Below are positions 32,613 to 42,162 of a DNA stretch of 52,931 bases, piece after piece; within the stretch, counting starts at the first letter, position 1, and the number at the start of each line of letters is the position of its first letter. The notes below the pieces were generated by a model. That model was not told the origin of the DNA. It did no database searches and was given only the letters and a program-made list of their open reading frames with translations. The DNA lies in assembly GCA_027028505.1 (NCBI GenBank), contig JALVJE010000234.1, positions 1-52,931 of the forward strand, written 5' to 3'. The position numbers and the translations under genes are program-made. The DNA is from Bacteroidales bacterium. GTDB taxonomy: Bacteria; Bacteroidota; Bacteroidia; Bacteroidales; VadinHA17.

Positions 32613-33971
32613 TTATCCCCTGAAGAGAGGATCCATCCCCATGATCAGCACATCATCCACCTGCTCATAATCCGCCTGCCAGTACCTGAAACTCTCATAG
32701 AGGATCTGTTTCTGTCTCTCCATGGGTAACTCGTGAATGGAAAGGAGCAGGTGACGGAAGCGCCGGTACATATATTTCTTCCCCTTGGGTCCTCCGAACT
32801 GGTCGGGAAAACCGTCGGTAAAAAGATAGATCTTGTCCCCCTCCTGCAAGGGGATCTCATAATTGGTGAACTGTTCCCCTTTCTCCTCCATACCCAGGCC
32901 TACCGACACACGGTCGCCCCGGTATTCGAGCATCTTGTTCTCACGGATCATGTAGAGAATATGGAAGGCCCCGGCAAACTCCAGGATCTTTTTCCTGCGA
33001 TCCAGGGTACAGAAGCTGATATCCATGCCGTCTTTCAGCAGTAAGTCTTCCTCTCCCCTGCTGAAGGTGTTGCTGATACCATAGTTGAGAATGTTCAGGA
33101 TCTCGCCGGGATGCACGATGCCCTGGTCGTTGATGATCTTATCCAGGATCTCAAAGCCGATCATCGACATGAACGCACCGGGGACACCATGACCTGTACA
33201 GTCGGCCACGGCAAAAAAGATCTTGTCATCTTTATTGTTCACCCAGTAGAAATCCCCGCTCACGATGTCCCGTGGCATATACAGGATGAACGCTTCCGGC
33301 AGCTGACTGTGAAAATAATAATCTGAAGGCAGCAGGGCCTGCTGGATCTTACGGGCATAACGGATGCTGTCGGTAAGGTTCTTATGCATAACGCTCAGAC
33401 GGTCCCTCTGCTTCTCCACCTCACGGGCAATACGTTCCTTCTCTATGAGTATCTGGTTGGTCCGGCGCAACGACCGGGTACGGTAACGCAGGTAGAGGTA
33501 AGGTATGATCAGCAGCAACAACGCCAACAGAACATAGATATAAACGGCATAGGTGGCATAAAAAGGTATGCGCACATGGACGGTCAACAGTTGTACCGGG
33601 GGGGATGCTCCGTTCACATCAACAATACGGGCATACAGATGATACGTCTTGTTCTCGAAACCATAAAAATAAGCAGGATGTCCGGGCTCCAGAAGATGCC
33701 ACAGGCTGTCATGGCCTGCCAGCTTGTATTGTATGCTTGTCGGCCATTCCGGCAGTGGCCCCATTTCCACCTCCAGCAGGGAATTCTTGTCCAGGTGCAA
33801 ACGGATCTCCTTTTCCAGCGGTACAAGCTCCCAGACATCACGTGTCAGATATCTGACACGCCTGACCTTCACTGCAGGATATCGCCGGGTGGCTCTGCAC
33901 ATCGTCCCCGTTGTGAACAGGGTCAACAGCAGCATTATTCCCGTTACGAATCCTCTGTAGCTCGTACTCAT
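32613..33971 (-). CDS. SpoIIE/PP2C-type serine phosphatase with Y_Y_Y-like sensor
   Basis: A 452-residue protein with a signal peptide (1-26). A periplasmic Y_Y_Y-like beta domain spans about 60-133 and a membrane helix 139-161. A coiled coil follows (170-205), then a cytoplasmic PP2C/SpoIIE domain (about 215-448). Metal-binding Asp240 (VSGDFYW), Asp257 (VADCTGHGVPGAFMS), LFTDGF near 385 and DDVLIMG near 440 are all present, so it should be active. Such proteins dephosphorylate anti-anti-sigma factors or other partners. No partner is encoded here. It converges on the hybrid kinase. Confidence 0.9.
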   Translation of the reverse strand: MSTSYRGFVTGIMLLLTLFTTGTMCRATRRYPAVKVRRVRYLTRDVWELVPLEKEIRLHLDKNSLLEVEMGPLPEWPTSIQYKLAGHDSLWHLLEPGHPAYFYGFENKTYHLYARIVDVNGASPPVQLLTVHVRIPFYATYAVYIYVLLALLLLIIPYLYLRYRTRSLRRTNQILIEKERIAREVEKQRDRLSVMHKNLTDSIRYARKIQQALLPSDYYFHSQLPEAFILYMPRDIVSGDFYWVNNKDDKIFFAVADCTGHGVPGAFMSMIGFEILDKIINDQGIVHPGEILNILNYGISNTFSRGEEDLLLKDGMDISFCTLDRRKKILEFAGAFHILYMIRENKMLEYRGDRVSVGLGMEEKGEQFTNYEIPLQEGDKIYLFTDGFPDQFGGPKGKKYMYRRFRHLLLSIHELPMERQKQILYESFRYWQADYEQVDDVLIMGMDPLFRG

Positions 33972-34111
33972 TATACTATTTGATCAGCTTACCCCACATT
34001 TGTCGTGAACGCCCCCGCCGTCTGCCGGACCATTTGTAAAGATGGCAATATTCTCAAATATAACCAACAGTTGCTGCCGGGACCTCCTACGGGAAAAGGA
34101 AAAGGGGAAAA

Positions 34112-34150
34112 GAAAAAAGACCCGCCTGCCTGTGTGGCAGCGGATCTTTT
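34112..34150 (-). terminator. Terminator of the ribosomal protein cluster
   Basis: GACCCGCCTGCC (34119-34130) pairs with GGCAGCGGATC (34136-34146); the single mismatch on the plus strand is a G-U pair in minus-strand RNA. A run of T follows on the minus strand. It closes the rpsL-rplQ run. Confidence 0.8.
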
Positions 34151-34200
34151 CGGTGCTGAAAACTCTATGATCTTTTTACTACTGTTGTCAGATACCGGGA

Positions 34201-34938
34201 TCAACTCTTTTCTTCGTCTTTTTTCTCCTCCTCTTCCGGCGTCTCTTCTTTCTTCTCTTCCGTCCCGGTTTCTTCGGCAGCCTGTGCGGTCACTTCTTCT
34301 TTCTTCTCTTCTTTTTCCTCCTTTTTCTCTTCTTCAGAGGCCTTGGTTTCCGGCGTCTCTTCTTTCGTCACCTCTTCAGGAGCAGCAGCGGCCTCTGCGC
34401 CGGCTTTTTCTTCCACAGCTGTTTCGGGAGCGGTCGTCTCCTCACCGCTTCCCTCTTCAGCTGTAGCTACCTCAGCAGCGGGAGCAGCTTCGGAAGCCGC
34501 GGCAGTGCTTTTCTTACGTCCCCGGCGGCTGCGGCGCGTTGTTTTGGCCTTGGCCTCCTCTTTCGTACCCAGCATATTCTCGTTGTAATCGACCAACTCG
34601 ATGATACACATCTCGGCATTGTCGCCCGGGCGATGACCCAACTTCAGTATCCTTGTGTATCCTCCCGGCCGCTCGGCCACTTTGGGTGAGATCTCCCGGA
34701 AAAGCTCGGAGACCGCATATTTGTTCTTCAGATAGGAGAACACAACCCTGCGGGAGTGTGTAGTATCTTCCTTGGAGCGTGTGATCAGTGGTTCCACGTA
34801 CATACGCAGTGCCTTGGCTTTGGCCAGTGTCGTTGTGATCCGCTTATGCATGATCAGTGAAGTGGCCATATTGGCCAGCATAGCCTCGCGATGGGCACTT
34901 TTCCTTCCAAGATGGTTGAATCCTTTCCTGTGTCGCAT
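34201..34938 (-). CDS. rplQ: Ribosomal protein L17 with long acidic C-terminal tail
   Basis: Large-subunit protein near the exit tunnel. Residues 1 to about 125 are the ordinary L17 fold ([17 protein letters not shown], then [19 protein letters not shown]). The remaining about 120 residues are a low-complexity tail, first basic ([11 protein letters not shown]) then almost entirely Glu, Ala, Lys, Thr. Bacteroidota L17 commonly has an extension; this one nearly doubles the protein (245 residues against about 120-130). It is the last gene of the cluster, 27 bases after rpoA. Confidence 0.96.
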   Translation of the reverse strand: MRHRKGFNHLGRKSAHREAMLANMATSLIMHKRITTTLAKAKALRMYVEPLITRSKEDTTHSRRVVFSYLKNKYAVSELFREISPKVAERPGGYTRILKLGHRPGDNAEMCIIELVDYNENMLGTKEEAKAKTTRRSRRGRKKSTAAASEAAPAAEVATAEEGSGEETTAPETAVEEKAGAEAAAAPEEVTKEETPETKASEEEKKEEKEEKKEEVTAQAAEETGTEEKKEETPEEEEKKDEEKS

Positions 34939-34965
34939 CTTCTTATTTCCTTATTCCTGTTTATA

Positions 34966-35958
34966 CTATTCTTTGTCCAACTTATACTTGCTCGTATCCA
35001 TCCCGAACCGCAGCCCCTGTTCTTCGAGCAGCTCGCTCAGCTCAGCCAGGGATTTTTTGCCGAAATTACGGAACTTCAGCAGGTCTGATTTGTTGTACTT
35101 CACCAGGTCACCCAGTGTCTCCACCTCTGCCGCTTTCAGGCAGTTAAGCGCCCTGACCGACAGGTCGAGGTCGACCAGCTTGGTCTTGAGCTTCTGACGC
35201 ATGTGAAGGGCTTCCTCATCAAACTCCTCATTGGCCATCTCCTCCTGCTGATCCAACGTGATCTTCTCGTCGGAGAAGAGCATGAAATGATAGATCAGGA
35301 TCTTGGCAGCCTCTTTCAGAGCTTCCTTGGGATGAACGGACCCGTCAGTGGTGATCTCCAGGAGCAGCTTCTCGTAGTCGGTCTTCTGCTCAACACGGTA
35401 GTTCTCTACCGAGTATTTGACATTCTTGATGGGCGTGTAGATAGCATCCAGTGCTATCAGGCCGAAGGGAGCATCCTCGGGCTGGTTCTCTTCGGAGGGC
35501 ACATAACCACGGCCTTTGTTGATCGTGATCTCCATGCGCAGCTTGACGTCGGGCTCCATGTGACAGATCACCAGGTTGGGGTTGAGCACCTCAAAGTTGT
35601 TGAGATATTTTGCAATATCCCCTGCCTTGAGCTCTTCCTGACCTGTGACGGTCACGATCACCTTCTCTTCCACTGCATCCTCGATCCGTTTCTTGAAACG
35701 GATCTGTTTCAGGTTGAGGACGATCTCGGTGACATCTTCCATCACCCCTTTGATGGTGGAGAACTCATGCTCCACGCCGTCTATCTTGACCGTGACGATG
35801 GCATAGCCCTCCAGCGAGGAGAGGAGGATACGCCGCAAAGCATTTCCGATGGTTATACCATAACCCGGTTCCAGAGGCCTGAATTCGAATTTACCATAGT
35901 AATCCGATGCCTCCAGCATGATTACTTTATCCGGTTTTTGAAAAGCTAAGATAGCCAT
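34966..35958 (-). CDS. rpoA: RNA polymerase alpha subunit
   Basis: Scaffold for polymerase assembly and target for activators. At 330 residues it has the usual length: N-terminal dimerisation domain to about 235 ([20 protein letters not shown] near 33-52) and C-terminal helix-hairpin-helix domain from about 255 ([17 protein letters not shown]). It lies 21 bases after rpsD and 27 before rplQ, in the standard alpha-operon position. Confidence 0.98.
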   Translation of the reverse strand: MAILAFQKPDKVIMLEASDYYGKFEFRPLEPGYGITIGNALRRILLSSLEGYAIVTVKIDGVEHEFSTIKGVMEDVTEIVLNLKQIRFKKRIEDAVEEKVIVTVTGQEELKAGDIAKYLNNFEVLNPNLVICHMEPDVKLRMEITINKGRGYVPSEENQPEDAPFGLIALDAIYTPIKNVKYSVENYRVEQKTDYEKLLLEITTDGSVHPKEALKEAAKILIYHFMLFSDEKITLDQQEEMANEEFDEEALHMRQKLKTKLVDLDLSVRALNCLKAAEVETLGDLVKYNKSDLLKFRNFGKKSLAELSELLEEQGLRFGMDTSKYKLDKE

Positions 35959-35979
35959 GTATAATAGAATTATGTATGA

Positions 35980-36588
35980 TTATTTCGAGTAAAGTTCGAC
36001 GATCAGGTTCTCCTTGATGTTCTCGGGGATCTCCTCCCGCTGGGGAACGTTCATGAATTTCCCTGTCATCTGTGCATTGTCCCACTCCAGCCAGGAGTAC
36101 TGAGCATAACGGGCCGACGAGAGCGACTCGGTGATCACCTCAAGTGACTTGGAGCGCTCACGGACGCCAATGATATCACCGGCACGCAACTGGTAGGAAG
36201 GTATGTTGACCACCTTGCCGTTGACGGTGATATGACGATGCGACACCAGCTGACGGGCTGCATCCCGTGTGGGAGCAATGCCCATGCGGAATACCACATT
36301 GTCAAGCCGCGACTCAAGCATCTGCAGCAACACCTCACCGGTAACCCCTTTGGCAGCGGATGCTTTCTTGAAGAGATTACGGAACTGACGCTCCAGCAGA
36401 CCATAGGTATACTTGGCCTTCTGCTTTTCCTTGAGCTGGACACCGTATTCCGATGTTTTCCTCCTCCGCTTGTTTTGCCCGTGCATTCCCGGAGGATAGC
36501 TTTTCTTCTCAAAATATTTGTCAGGACCGAAAACCGGTTCTCCCAGTTTTCTGGCTATTTTGGACTTGGGCCCTCTGTACCTTGCCAT
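35980..36588 (-). CDS. rpsD: Ribosomal protein S4
   Basis: Primary 16S rRNA-binding protein that nucleates small-subunit assembly. The 202 residues begin [17 protein letters not shown]. The S4 RNA-binding domain is at about 93-155 ([25 protein letters not shown]). No zinc-binding cysteine cluster is present at the N-terminus. It lies between rpsK and rpoA. In other bacteria S4 represses this operon; no such site was identified here. Confidence 0.98.
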   Translation of the reverse strand: MARYRGPKSKIARKLGEPVFGPDKYFEKKSYPPGMHGQNKRRRKTSEYGVQLKEKQKAKYTYGLLERQFRNLFKKASAAKGVTGEVLLQMLESRLDNVVFRMGIAPTRDAARQLVSHRHITVNGKVVNIPSYQLRAGDIIGVRERSKSLEVITESLSSARYAQYSWLEWDNAQMTGKFMNVPQREEIPENIKENLIVELYSK

Positions 36589-36614
36589 ATTCTTTCTTCT
36601 TTCAGATTAAAAAA

Positions 36615-37004
36615 TTATACTCTTCTTCTTTTGGGTGGACGACATCCGTTGTGGGGCAGCGGTGTGACGTCGACGATCTCGGTCACCTCGATGCCGTTGC
36701 TGTGGATGGTACGTATGGCCGATTCACGGCCGGTGCCGGGGCCTTTCACAAAGACCTTCACCTTGCGCAGCCCCAGGTCGTATGCGGTGCGTGCACAATC
36801 CTCTGCCGCCACCTGGGCAGCATAGGGGGTGTTCTTCTTGGATCCCCGGAAACCCATCTTACCGGCCGACGACCAGCTGATCACCTGCCCGGCATTGTTG
36901 GTTATCGAGATGATGATATTGTTGAACGTAGCCTGTATATGGGCCTGCCCCACAGGCTCAACCTTCACAACCCTTTTCCTGGACGATTTGGTTTTCTTTG
37001 CCAT
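36615..37004 (-). CDS. rpsK: Ribosomal protein S11
   Basis: Small-subunit platform protein near the Shine-Dalgarno helix. The 129 residues have a basic start ([14 protein letters not shown]) and the conserved [30 protein letters not shown] stretch in two halves near 28-57. They end in [15 protein letters not shown]. It lies 12 bases after rpsM. Confidence 0.98.
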   Translation of the reverse strand: MAKKTKSSRKRVVKVEPVGQAHIQATFNNIIISITNNAGQVISWSSAGKMGFRGSKKNTPYAAQVAAEDCARTAYDLGLRKVKVFVKGPGTGRESAIRTIHSNGIEVTEIVDVTPLPHNGCRPPKRRRV

Positions 37005-37016
37005 GTTCTTTACCTC

Positions 37017-37394
37017 TTATTTGGTTGCTTTTTTCTTGTTAGCAATGGTTTTCTTTCTGCCTTTTCTGGTACGGGCATTGGTACGTGTACGCTGTCCCCG
37101 CACCGGCATGCCGATACGGTGACGGATGCCTCGGTAACAGCCGATGTCCATCAGACGCTTGATGTTCATCTGCACCTCCGAACGCAGCTCCCCTTCCAGC
37201 TTGTATTGCTCGTTGAGGATCTTCCGGAGAGCCGTGATCTGCTCATCGTTCCAGTCCTTGACCTTGATGTTGCGGTCAATGCCGGCCTGGTCCAGGATCT
37301 TCTGGGCAGTGCTCCTGCCGATCCCGTAAATATAGGTGAGGCCTATCTCGCCTCTCTTGTTTTTGGGTAAATCTACACCTACAAGTCTTGCCAT
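37017..37394 (-). CDS. rpsM: Ribosomal protein S13
   Basis: Small-subunit head protein contacting the large subunit and P-site tRNA. The 125 residues begin [16 protein letters not shown] and include the helix-hairpin-helix [14 protein letters not shown] near 22-35. They end in a basic tail with [17 protein letters not shown]. It lies 23 bases after rpmJ. Confidence 0.98.
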   Translation of the reverse strand: MARLVGVDLPKNKRGEIGLTYIYGIGRSTAQKILDQAGIDRNIKVKDWNDEQITALRKILNEQYKLEGELRSEVQMNIKRLMDIGCYRGIRHRIGMPVRGQRTRTNARTRKGRKKTIANKKKATK

Positions 37395-37417
37395 GTATCT
37401 GTTCTTTTAATCGTTAA

Positions 37418-37534
37418 TTATCCCTGACGTTGTTTGTACCTGGGGTTCTTCTTGTTGATCACGTACAAACGTCCTTTCCGCCTGACGATCTTACAGTCGG
37501 CGGTTCTTTTCTTTACGGATGCTCTTACTTTCAT
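37418..37534 (-). CDS. rpmJ: Ribosomal protein L36, zinc-free form
   Basis: A 38-residue large-subunit protein, read from ATG at 37534 to TAA at 37418: [14 protein letters not shown], then [20 protein letters not shown] and QRQG. Classical L36 binds zinc with three Cys and a His; only one Cys (residue 14) remains, so this is the C-minus form usual in Bacteroidota. It lies between infA (118-base spacer with a palindrome and heptamers) and rpsM. Confidence 0.95.
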   Translation of the reverse strand: MKVRASVKKRTADCKIVRRKGRLYVINKKNPRYKQRQG

Positions 37535-37587
37535 CGTTCTGTTCTTTATATTCTTGGTCTGTGTCTTTCCTTTTCGTTATCTCTTTG

Positions 37588-37609
37588 GCGACAAGGCATG
37601 CCTTGTCGC
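37588..37609. repeat. 22-base perfect palindrome in the infA-rpmJ spacer
   Basis: Each half reads GCGACAAGGCA on its own strand, giving a perfect dyad centred between 37598 and 37599. It is the only long spacer inside the otherwise tightly packed ribosomal cluster. Confidence 0.85.
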
Positions 37610-37612
37610 TAC

Positions 37613-37661
37613 CTTTATCCCTTATGCCTTATGCCTTATTGCTTATGCCTTATTACTTATA
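37613..37661. repeat. Heptamer array CCTTATG overlapping the infA 3' end
   Basis: Seven units in register: CTTTATC, CCTTATG, CCTTATG, CCTTATT, GCTTATG, CCTTATT, ACTTATA. The last unit forms the final codons and stop of infA (minus strand). Confidence 0.8.
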
Positions 37662-37871
37662 CCGGAAGGTTATCCTCCCTTTCGTCAGGTCATAAGGCGA
37701 CATCTCCACCTTGACACGGTCGCCGGGAAGGATCTTGATGTAATGCATCCTCATCTTTCCCGAGATATGCGCCGTAATGATGTGACCATTCTCGAGTTCC
37801 ACCCGGAACATGGCATTCGACAATGCCTCAATAATGGTACCATCCTGTTCAATAGGCGGTTGCTTAGCCAT
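37653..37871 (-). CDS. infA: Translation initiation factor IF-1
   Basis: A 72-residue OB-fold factor that blocks the A site during initiation. [19 protein letters not shown] starts the protein; the conserved [18 protein letters not shown] and [23 protein letters not shown] segments are present. It overlaps the end of map by eight bases. Its stop codon lies inside a heptamer array. Confidence 0.97.
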   Translation of the reverse strand: MAKQPPIEQDGTIIEALSNAMFRVELENGHIITAHISGKMRMHYIKILPGDRVKVEMSPYDLTKGRITFRYK

Positions 37872-38676
37872 TTTTTTCCTTTTTTTGTTTCAAAACTTCT
37901 TCTATATAATCAAATGTCGTCAGGACATCCGCTTTGTTTTTCCGTATGGCCACGGCATATTCAAAATGTGCCGAGGGTTTTCTGTCGGCGGTATGGATGG
38001 TCCAGCCATCCCTGTCCTGATACACCTCTTTCACTCCCATGTTGATCATCGGCTCGATGCAGATGACCATACCTTCCCGCAGCTTGGGGCCTCTGCCCCT
38101 TTTGCCGAAGTTGGGCACTTCGGGAGGCTCATGCAGTTTCCTGCCCAGCCCGTGACCTACCAGCTCCCGTACCACGGAGAAACCATGGTTCTCGGCATGA
38201 TGTTGCACGGCATAACCGATATCACCCACCCTGTTACCGGCCACGGCCTGCTCCACTCCTTTTACCAGGCTCTCGCGGGTCACCCGCATCAGCGTGGCTT
38301 TCCCTTCATCCACTGTTCCTACGGCAAAGGTAAAAGCCGAATCCCCGTAGAAACCATTCTTGATTACGCCGCAATCTACCGAGATAATATCTCCTTCCTG
38401 CAGTTGATAATCCGACGGTATCCCGTGTACCACCTGATCGTTGACCGATGTGCACAGTGTGGCGGGGAATCCTCCGTACCCTTTGAACCCGGGGACCGCC
38501 TCGTTGCTGAGGATGAACTCCTCGGCGATCCTGTCCAGTTCGCGGGTAGTCACCCCCGGCCGGATATGCCTGGCCACCTCGGCCAGCGTGCGGGATACCA
38601 GCAGGTTGTTTTCCCGCAGTATCTCTATCTCTTCGTCACTCTTCAGTCCAATCATCAAAGAACGTAACCCTCTCAT
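37864..38676 (-). CDS. map: Methionine aminopeptidase, type I
   Basis: Removes the initiator methionine from nascent proteins. The 270 residues carry the metal ligands of the pita-bread fold: two Asp in [19 protein letters not shown], His in [15 protein letters not shown], Glu in CIEPMI and a late Glu. The ATG at 38676 overlaps the secY stop by one base. An internal ATG at 38655 (MIGLKS) fits the usual N-terminus better, so the true start is uncertain by seven residues. It overlaps infA by eight bases. Confidence 0.96.
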   Translation of the reverse strand: MRGLRSLMIGLKSDEEIEILRENNLLVSRTLAEVARHIRPGVTTRELDRIAEEFILSNEAVPGFKGYGGFPATLCTSVNDQVVHGIPSDYQLQEGDIISVDCGVIKNGFYGDSAFTFAVGTVDEGKATLMRVTRESLVKGVEQAVAGNRVGDIGYAVQHHAENHGFSVVRELVGHGLGRKLHEPPEVPNFGKRGRGPKLREGMVICIEPMINMGVKEVYQDRDGWTIHTADRKPSAHFEYAVAIRKNKADVLTTFDYIEEVLKQKKEKNG

Positions 38677-40010
38677 TATATCGCAGCTGCTGCTCCTGCA
38701 CGACCCTTGATACGGCCTGTCTTCATCAGTCCGTCATAGTGCCGCATAAGCAGATGGCTTTCTATCTGTTGTAAAGTATCGAGGATCACCCCTACCAGGA
38801 TCAGCAGGGAGGTACCTCCGTAAAATCTTGCAAACTGGTTGGTCACCCCTATGTTCACGGCAATGGCCGGGAGGATGGCAATGAAAGCCAGGAAAATGGA
38901 TCCCGGCAGTGTGATCCGCGACATGATCGTGTCGAGGAACTCGGCCGTCTTCCTTCCGGGCTTGACACCGGGGATGAACCCTCCGTTTTTCTTCAGGTCC
39001 TCAGCCATCTGTGTCGGATTGATCGTGATGGCCGTATAGAAATAAGTAAATACGATGATCAGAAAGCCCACGGTCAGATTGTACCAGAAACCGTAAATAT
39101 TGGAGAAAGCGGTGGCGAACCATCCGGCGTTCTCGGCCATGGCATTGACGAACACCAGGGGCAGCATCATGATGGCCTGGGCAAAGATGATAGGCATCAC
39201 ACCGGCAGCGTTCACCTTCAGGGGGATATACTGCCGTACGCCACCGTACTGCCGGTTGCCGACGATCCGTTTGGCATACTGCACCGGCACCCTCCGTGTC
39301 GCCTGCACCAGGGCAATGGTCGCCACAACCACAATGAACAAAATGATCAGTTCCACCAGGAAGGCGATCAGCCCGCCGGCACCGTTGAGACGTGCTCCAT
39401 ATTCAGCTACCAGCGAGAAAGGCAGACGTGCGATGATACCGATCATAATGATCAGGGAGATCCCGTTACCGATCCCTTTGTCGGTGATCCGCTCACCCAT
39501 CCACATGACGAACATGGTACCGGTAGTCAGGATGATCACCGAGGATAGGGTGAAAAAGGTCCCTTTGATCACAAAAGCGGTCTCCGGCAGCCGGGCATGC
39601 AGGTTGGCCAGATAACTGGGGGCCTGCAGGAAAAGAATGATCACCGTCAGGTAACGGGTGATCTGGTTCAGTTTCCTCCGGCCGCTCTCCCCTTCTTTCT
39701 GCAGACGCTGGAAATAAGGAATGGCGATGCCCAGCAATTGCACCACAATGGAAGCAGAGATATAGGGCATGATCCCCAGGGCAAAGATCGAGGCCTGCGA
39801 AAAAGCTCCGCCGGAGAACATATCCAGGAGACTCATGATTCCCGTCGAGGTCTGGGCCTTTAGGTTGGCCAGCTGCGAAGGATCGATACCGGGCAGGGTG
39901 ACATATTTTCCCAGCCGGTAGATCATGATAATACCCAGCGTGAAAAGGATCCTGTTCCTCAGATCTTCGATCTTGAATATATTCTTTATGGTCTCGATAA
40001 ATGATTTCAT
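38676..40010 (-). CDS. secY: Protein translocase subunit SecY
   Basis: Channel of the Sec translocon in the inner membrane. The 444 residues have ten hydrophobic segments. The plug-region start SLLDMFSGGAFSQASIFALGIMPYI near 60-84 and the cytoplasmic loop KKNGGFIPGVKPGRKT near 337-352 are characteristic. It lies between rplO and map as in other Bacteroidota. Confidence 0.98.
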   Translation of the reverse strand: MKSFIETIKNIFKIEDLRNRILFTLGIIMIYRLGKYVTLPGIDPSQLANLKAQTSTGIMSLLDMFSGGAFSQASIFALGIMPYISASIVVQLLGIAIPYFQRLQKEGESGRRKLNQITRYLTVIILFLQAPSYLANLHARLPETAFVIKGTFFTLSSVIILTTGTMFVMWMGERITDKGIGNGISLIIMIGIIARLPFSLVAEYGARLNGAGGLIAFLVELIILFIVVVATIALVQATRRVPVQYAKRIVGNRQYGGVRQYIPLKVNAAGVMPIIFAQAIMMLPLVFVNAMAENAGWFATAFSNIYGFWYNLTVGFLIIVFTYFYTAITINPTQMAEDLKKNGGFIPGVKPGRKTAEFLDTIMSRITLPGSIFLAFIAILPAIAVNIGVTNQFARFYGGTSLLILVGVILDTLQQIESHLLMRHYDGLMKTGRIKGRAGAAAAI

Positions 40011-40032
40011 CGCAACAGTTTGTATGCTTTAT

Positions 40033-40479
40033 TTATACAGTGGTAACCGTTCCCTTCAGTTCTTCTATGGCTTGCTTTGCCGATGCGGAGAAAGCATGTG
40101 CCGTCACATCGAGCTTGCGGGTCAGTTTGCCTTTGCCCAGTATTTTCACTTTGGCATTTTTGGAAACCAGCCCAGCTTCGACGAGTATCTCCACATCCAC
40201 TTTTTCCAGGTTCCTCTTGGCAGACAGTTCCTCGAGGGTGCTCAGATTGATGGCTTTGTACTCCACCCTGTTGCGGTTTTTGAAACCAAATTTGGGCACA
40301 CGGCGCTGCAGGGGCATCTGGCCACCCTCGAAGCCTATCTTGCGGGAGTATCCCGATCTCGACTTCTGGCCTTTGTGTCCGCGTGTGGAAGTACCGCCTT
40401 TCCCGGAGCCTTCACCACGGGCTATACGTGTCTTCTTTTTTACAGATCCTTTTGCCGGCTTCAGATTACTTAGGTCCAT
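40033..40479 (-). CDS. rplO: Ribosomal protein L15
   Basis: A 148-residue large-subunit protein. The Gly/Arg-rich N-terminal extension (ARGEGSGKGGTSTRGHKGQ near 21-39) winds into 23S rRNA. GFEGGQMPLQRRVPKFGF follows. It lies 16 bases after rpmD and 22 before secY. Confidence 0.98.
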   Translation of the reverse strand: MDLSNLKPAKGSVKKKTRIARGEGSGKGGTSTRGHKGQKSRSGYSRKIGFEGGQMPLQRRVPKFGFKNRNRVEYKAINLSTLEELSAKRNLEKVDVEILVEAGLVSKNAKVKILGKGKLTRKLDVTAHAFSASAKQAIEELKGTVTTV

Positions 40480-40495
40480 CTCTTCTATGCTTTAT

Positions 40496-40678
40496 TTATT
40501 TTACTTCCTCTACTTTCACCAAATGGGTCACCTTCCGGATCATGCCCATGATCTGCGGGGTAGCTTCCACCTCGACGGTAGCATTGATCCTGTTAAGACC
40601 CAGTGCCTGCAGCGTCCTTTTCTGGCGTTGAGGGCTTCCTATCTTACTCTTTATCTGAGTGATCCTTACTTTTCCCAT
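40496..40678 (-). CDS. rpmD: Ribosomal protein L30
   Basis: A 60-residue large-subunit protein with the family core QIKSKIGSPQRQKRTLQALGL and a C-terminal MGMIRKVTHLVKVEE. It sits 11 bases after rpsE. Confidence 0.97.
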   Translation of the reverse strand: MGKVRITQIKSKIGSPQRQKRTLQALGLNRINATVEVEATPQIMGMIRKVTHLVKVEEVK

Positions 40679-40689
40679 TTTCTTAATAT

Positions 40690-41205
40690 CTAACCGTTGA
40701 ACACTTTATCCAGATCGACCCCACGCTGATCGGCCACCATATAGGCATCTCGCATCTCCAGGAGTGCCTGGAAGGTAGCCTTCACCAGGTTGTGGGGGTT
40801 GGATGATCCTTTCGACTTGGCCAGCACGTTTTTCACGCCCACGCTCTCGAGCACGGCACGCATAGCACCCCCGGCCTTCACTCCCGTACCTTCGGAAGCC
40901 GGCTTGAGGAATACCCTGGCACCACCATACTTGGCGGTCTGCTCATGAGGGATGGTCCCGTGCAGGATAGGCACCTTCACCAGGTTTTTCTTGGCATCTT
41001 CCACGCCTTTGGCAATGGCAGTGGTCACTTCGTTGGCTTTCCCCAGGCCATAGCCTGCGATGCCGTTCTCATCCCCTACCACCACGATGGCAGAAAAACT
41101 GAAGGTACGGCCTCCTTTGGTCACCTTGGTCACCCTCTGGATACTGACCAACCGGTCTTTCAGCTCCAGATCGCTGGTCTTTACTTTTCTTATACCGTTT
41201 GACAT
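40690..41205 (-). CDS. rpsE: Ribosomal protein S5
   Basis: Small-subunit protein at the mRNA entry and decoding centre. The 171 residues include the RNA-binding segment [20 protein letters not shown] near 24-43 and the second domain with [19 protein letters not shown] near 119-137. It lies 12 bases after rplR. Confidence 0.98.
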   Translation of the reverse strand: MSNGIRKVKTSDLELKDRLVSIQRVTKVTKGGRTFSFSAIVVVGDENGIAGYGLGKANEVTTAIAKGVEDAKKNLVKVPILHGTIPHEQTAKYGGARVFLKPASEGTGVKAGGAMRAVLESVGVKNVLAKSKGSSNPHNLVKATFQALLEMRDAYMVADQRGVDLDKVFNG

Positions 41206-41217
41206 AATATTGTTCGC

Positions 41218-41577
41218 TTAAATTTTTAAACCTCCTTTACGGGCAGCTTCTGCCAGCTCCCTGACACGACCGTGGTAAAGATAACCGTTACGGTCGAAGA
41301 CAGCATTCTCAATGCCTTTTTCTTTGAGCCTTCCGGCGATCAGCTCGCCTACCAGGCGGGCCTGTTCTTTCTTGTCGCCTTTCAGCTTGCCGGCCACCTC
41401 TTTTTCTTTCGAGGAAGCACTGGCGATCGTCACACCATGCAGGTCATCAATGGCCTGTACATAGATCTGACGGTTGCTGCGAAAAACCGACAGCCGTGGC
41501 TTGGTATCGGTACCGAAGACATGCTTCCGTACCCTTTTCTTTATCCTTAATCTGCGCTCAAGTTTCGTTAATCCCAT
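41218..41577 (-). CDS. rplR: Ribosomal protein L18
   Basis: A 119-residue 5S rRNA-binding protein with basic N-terminus ([14 protein letters not shown]), the core [15 protein letters not shown] near 28-42 and the end [20 protein letters not shown]. It lies 20 bases after rplF. Confidence 0.98.
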   Translation of the reverse strand: MGLTKLERRLRIKKRVRKHVFGTDTKPRLSVFRSNRQIYVQAIDDLHGVTIASASSKEKEVAGKLKGDKKEQARLVGELIAGRLKEKGIENAVFDRNGYLYHGRVRELAEAARKGGLKI

Positions 41578-41597
41578 CGCTCACTTATTATAGATGA

Positions 41598-42149
41598 TTA
41601 TACACTTGCAGCTTTACCTGCTTTTCTCCTGATCTGCTCGCCCACATAGCGTATCCCTTTGCCTTTGTACGGCTCGGGTTTGCGCAGCGACCGTATCTTG
41701 GCAGCTACATGCCCCAGCAACTGCTTGTCATAACTTTTGAGGGTCACAATGGGGTTGCTCCTTCTTTCTGTTTTGGCTTCCACTTTGATCTCCTGAGGCA
41801 GCTCGATCATAAAGTTGTGGGAATATCCCAGGTAGAGGTCGAGCATCTGACCATTGGCCTCGGCACGGAAACCGACACCTACCAGCTCCAGCTTGATCTC
41901 GAATCCTTTGGAGACCCCTTCCACCATGTTGTTGATCAGCGAACGGTAGAGCCCGTGCATGGCCTTGTGGCGCTTCTGGTCGGTAGGACGAAGCACACGG
42001 ACGATCCCGTCCTTGATCTCCACCTTGATATCCGGATCGATCTTCTGGCTCAGTTCTCCCAAAGGCCCTTTCACCGTCACAACATTGTCACGGTAGTCAA
42101 CGGTGACACCCTCAGGTATTGATATGGGTAATTTTCCAATTCGTGACAT
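41598..42149 (-). CDS. rplF: Ribosomal protein L6
   Basis: A 183-residue large-subunit protein near the factor-binding site. It starts MSRIGKLPISIPEGV and ends with KPEPYKGKGIRYVGEQIRRK, the conserved C-terminal motif. It lies 13 bases after rpsH. Confidence 0.98.
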   Translation of the reverse strand: MSRIGKLPISIPEGVTVDYRDNVVTVKGPLGELSQKIDPDIKVEIKDGIVRVLRPTDQKRHKAMHGLYRSLINNMVEGVSKGFEIKLELVGVGFRAEANGQMLDLYLGYSHNFMIELPQEIKVEAKTERRSNPIVTLKSYDKQLLGHVAAKIRSLRKPEPYKGKGIRYVGEQIRRKAGKAASV

Positions 42150-42162
42150 GATTCCTCTCTTT

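Noticed and set aside
37418..37534. L36 as a broken gene because zinc cysteines are missing
   Set aside because: The frame is full length (38 codons) and the C-minus form is standard in this phylum.
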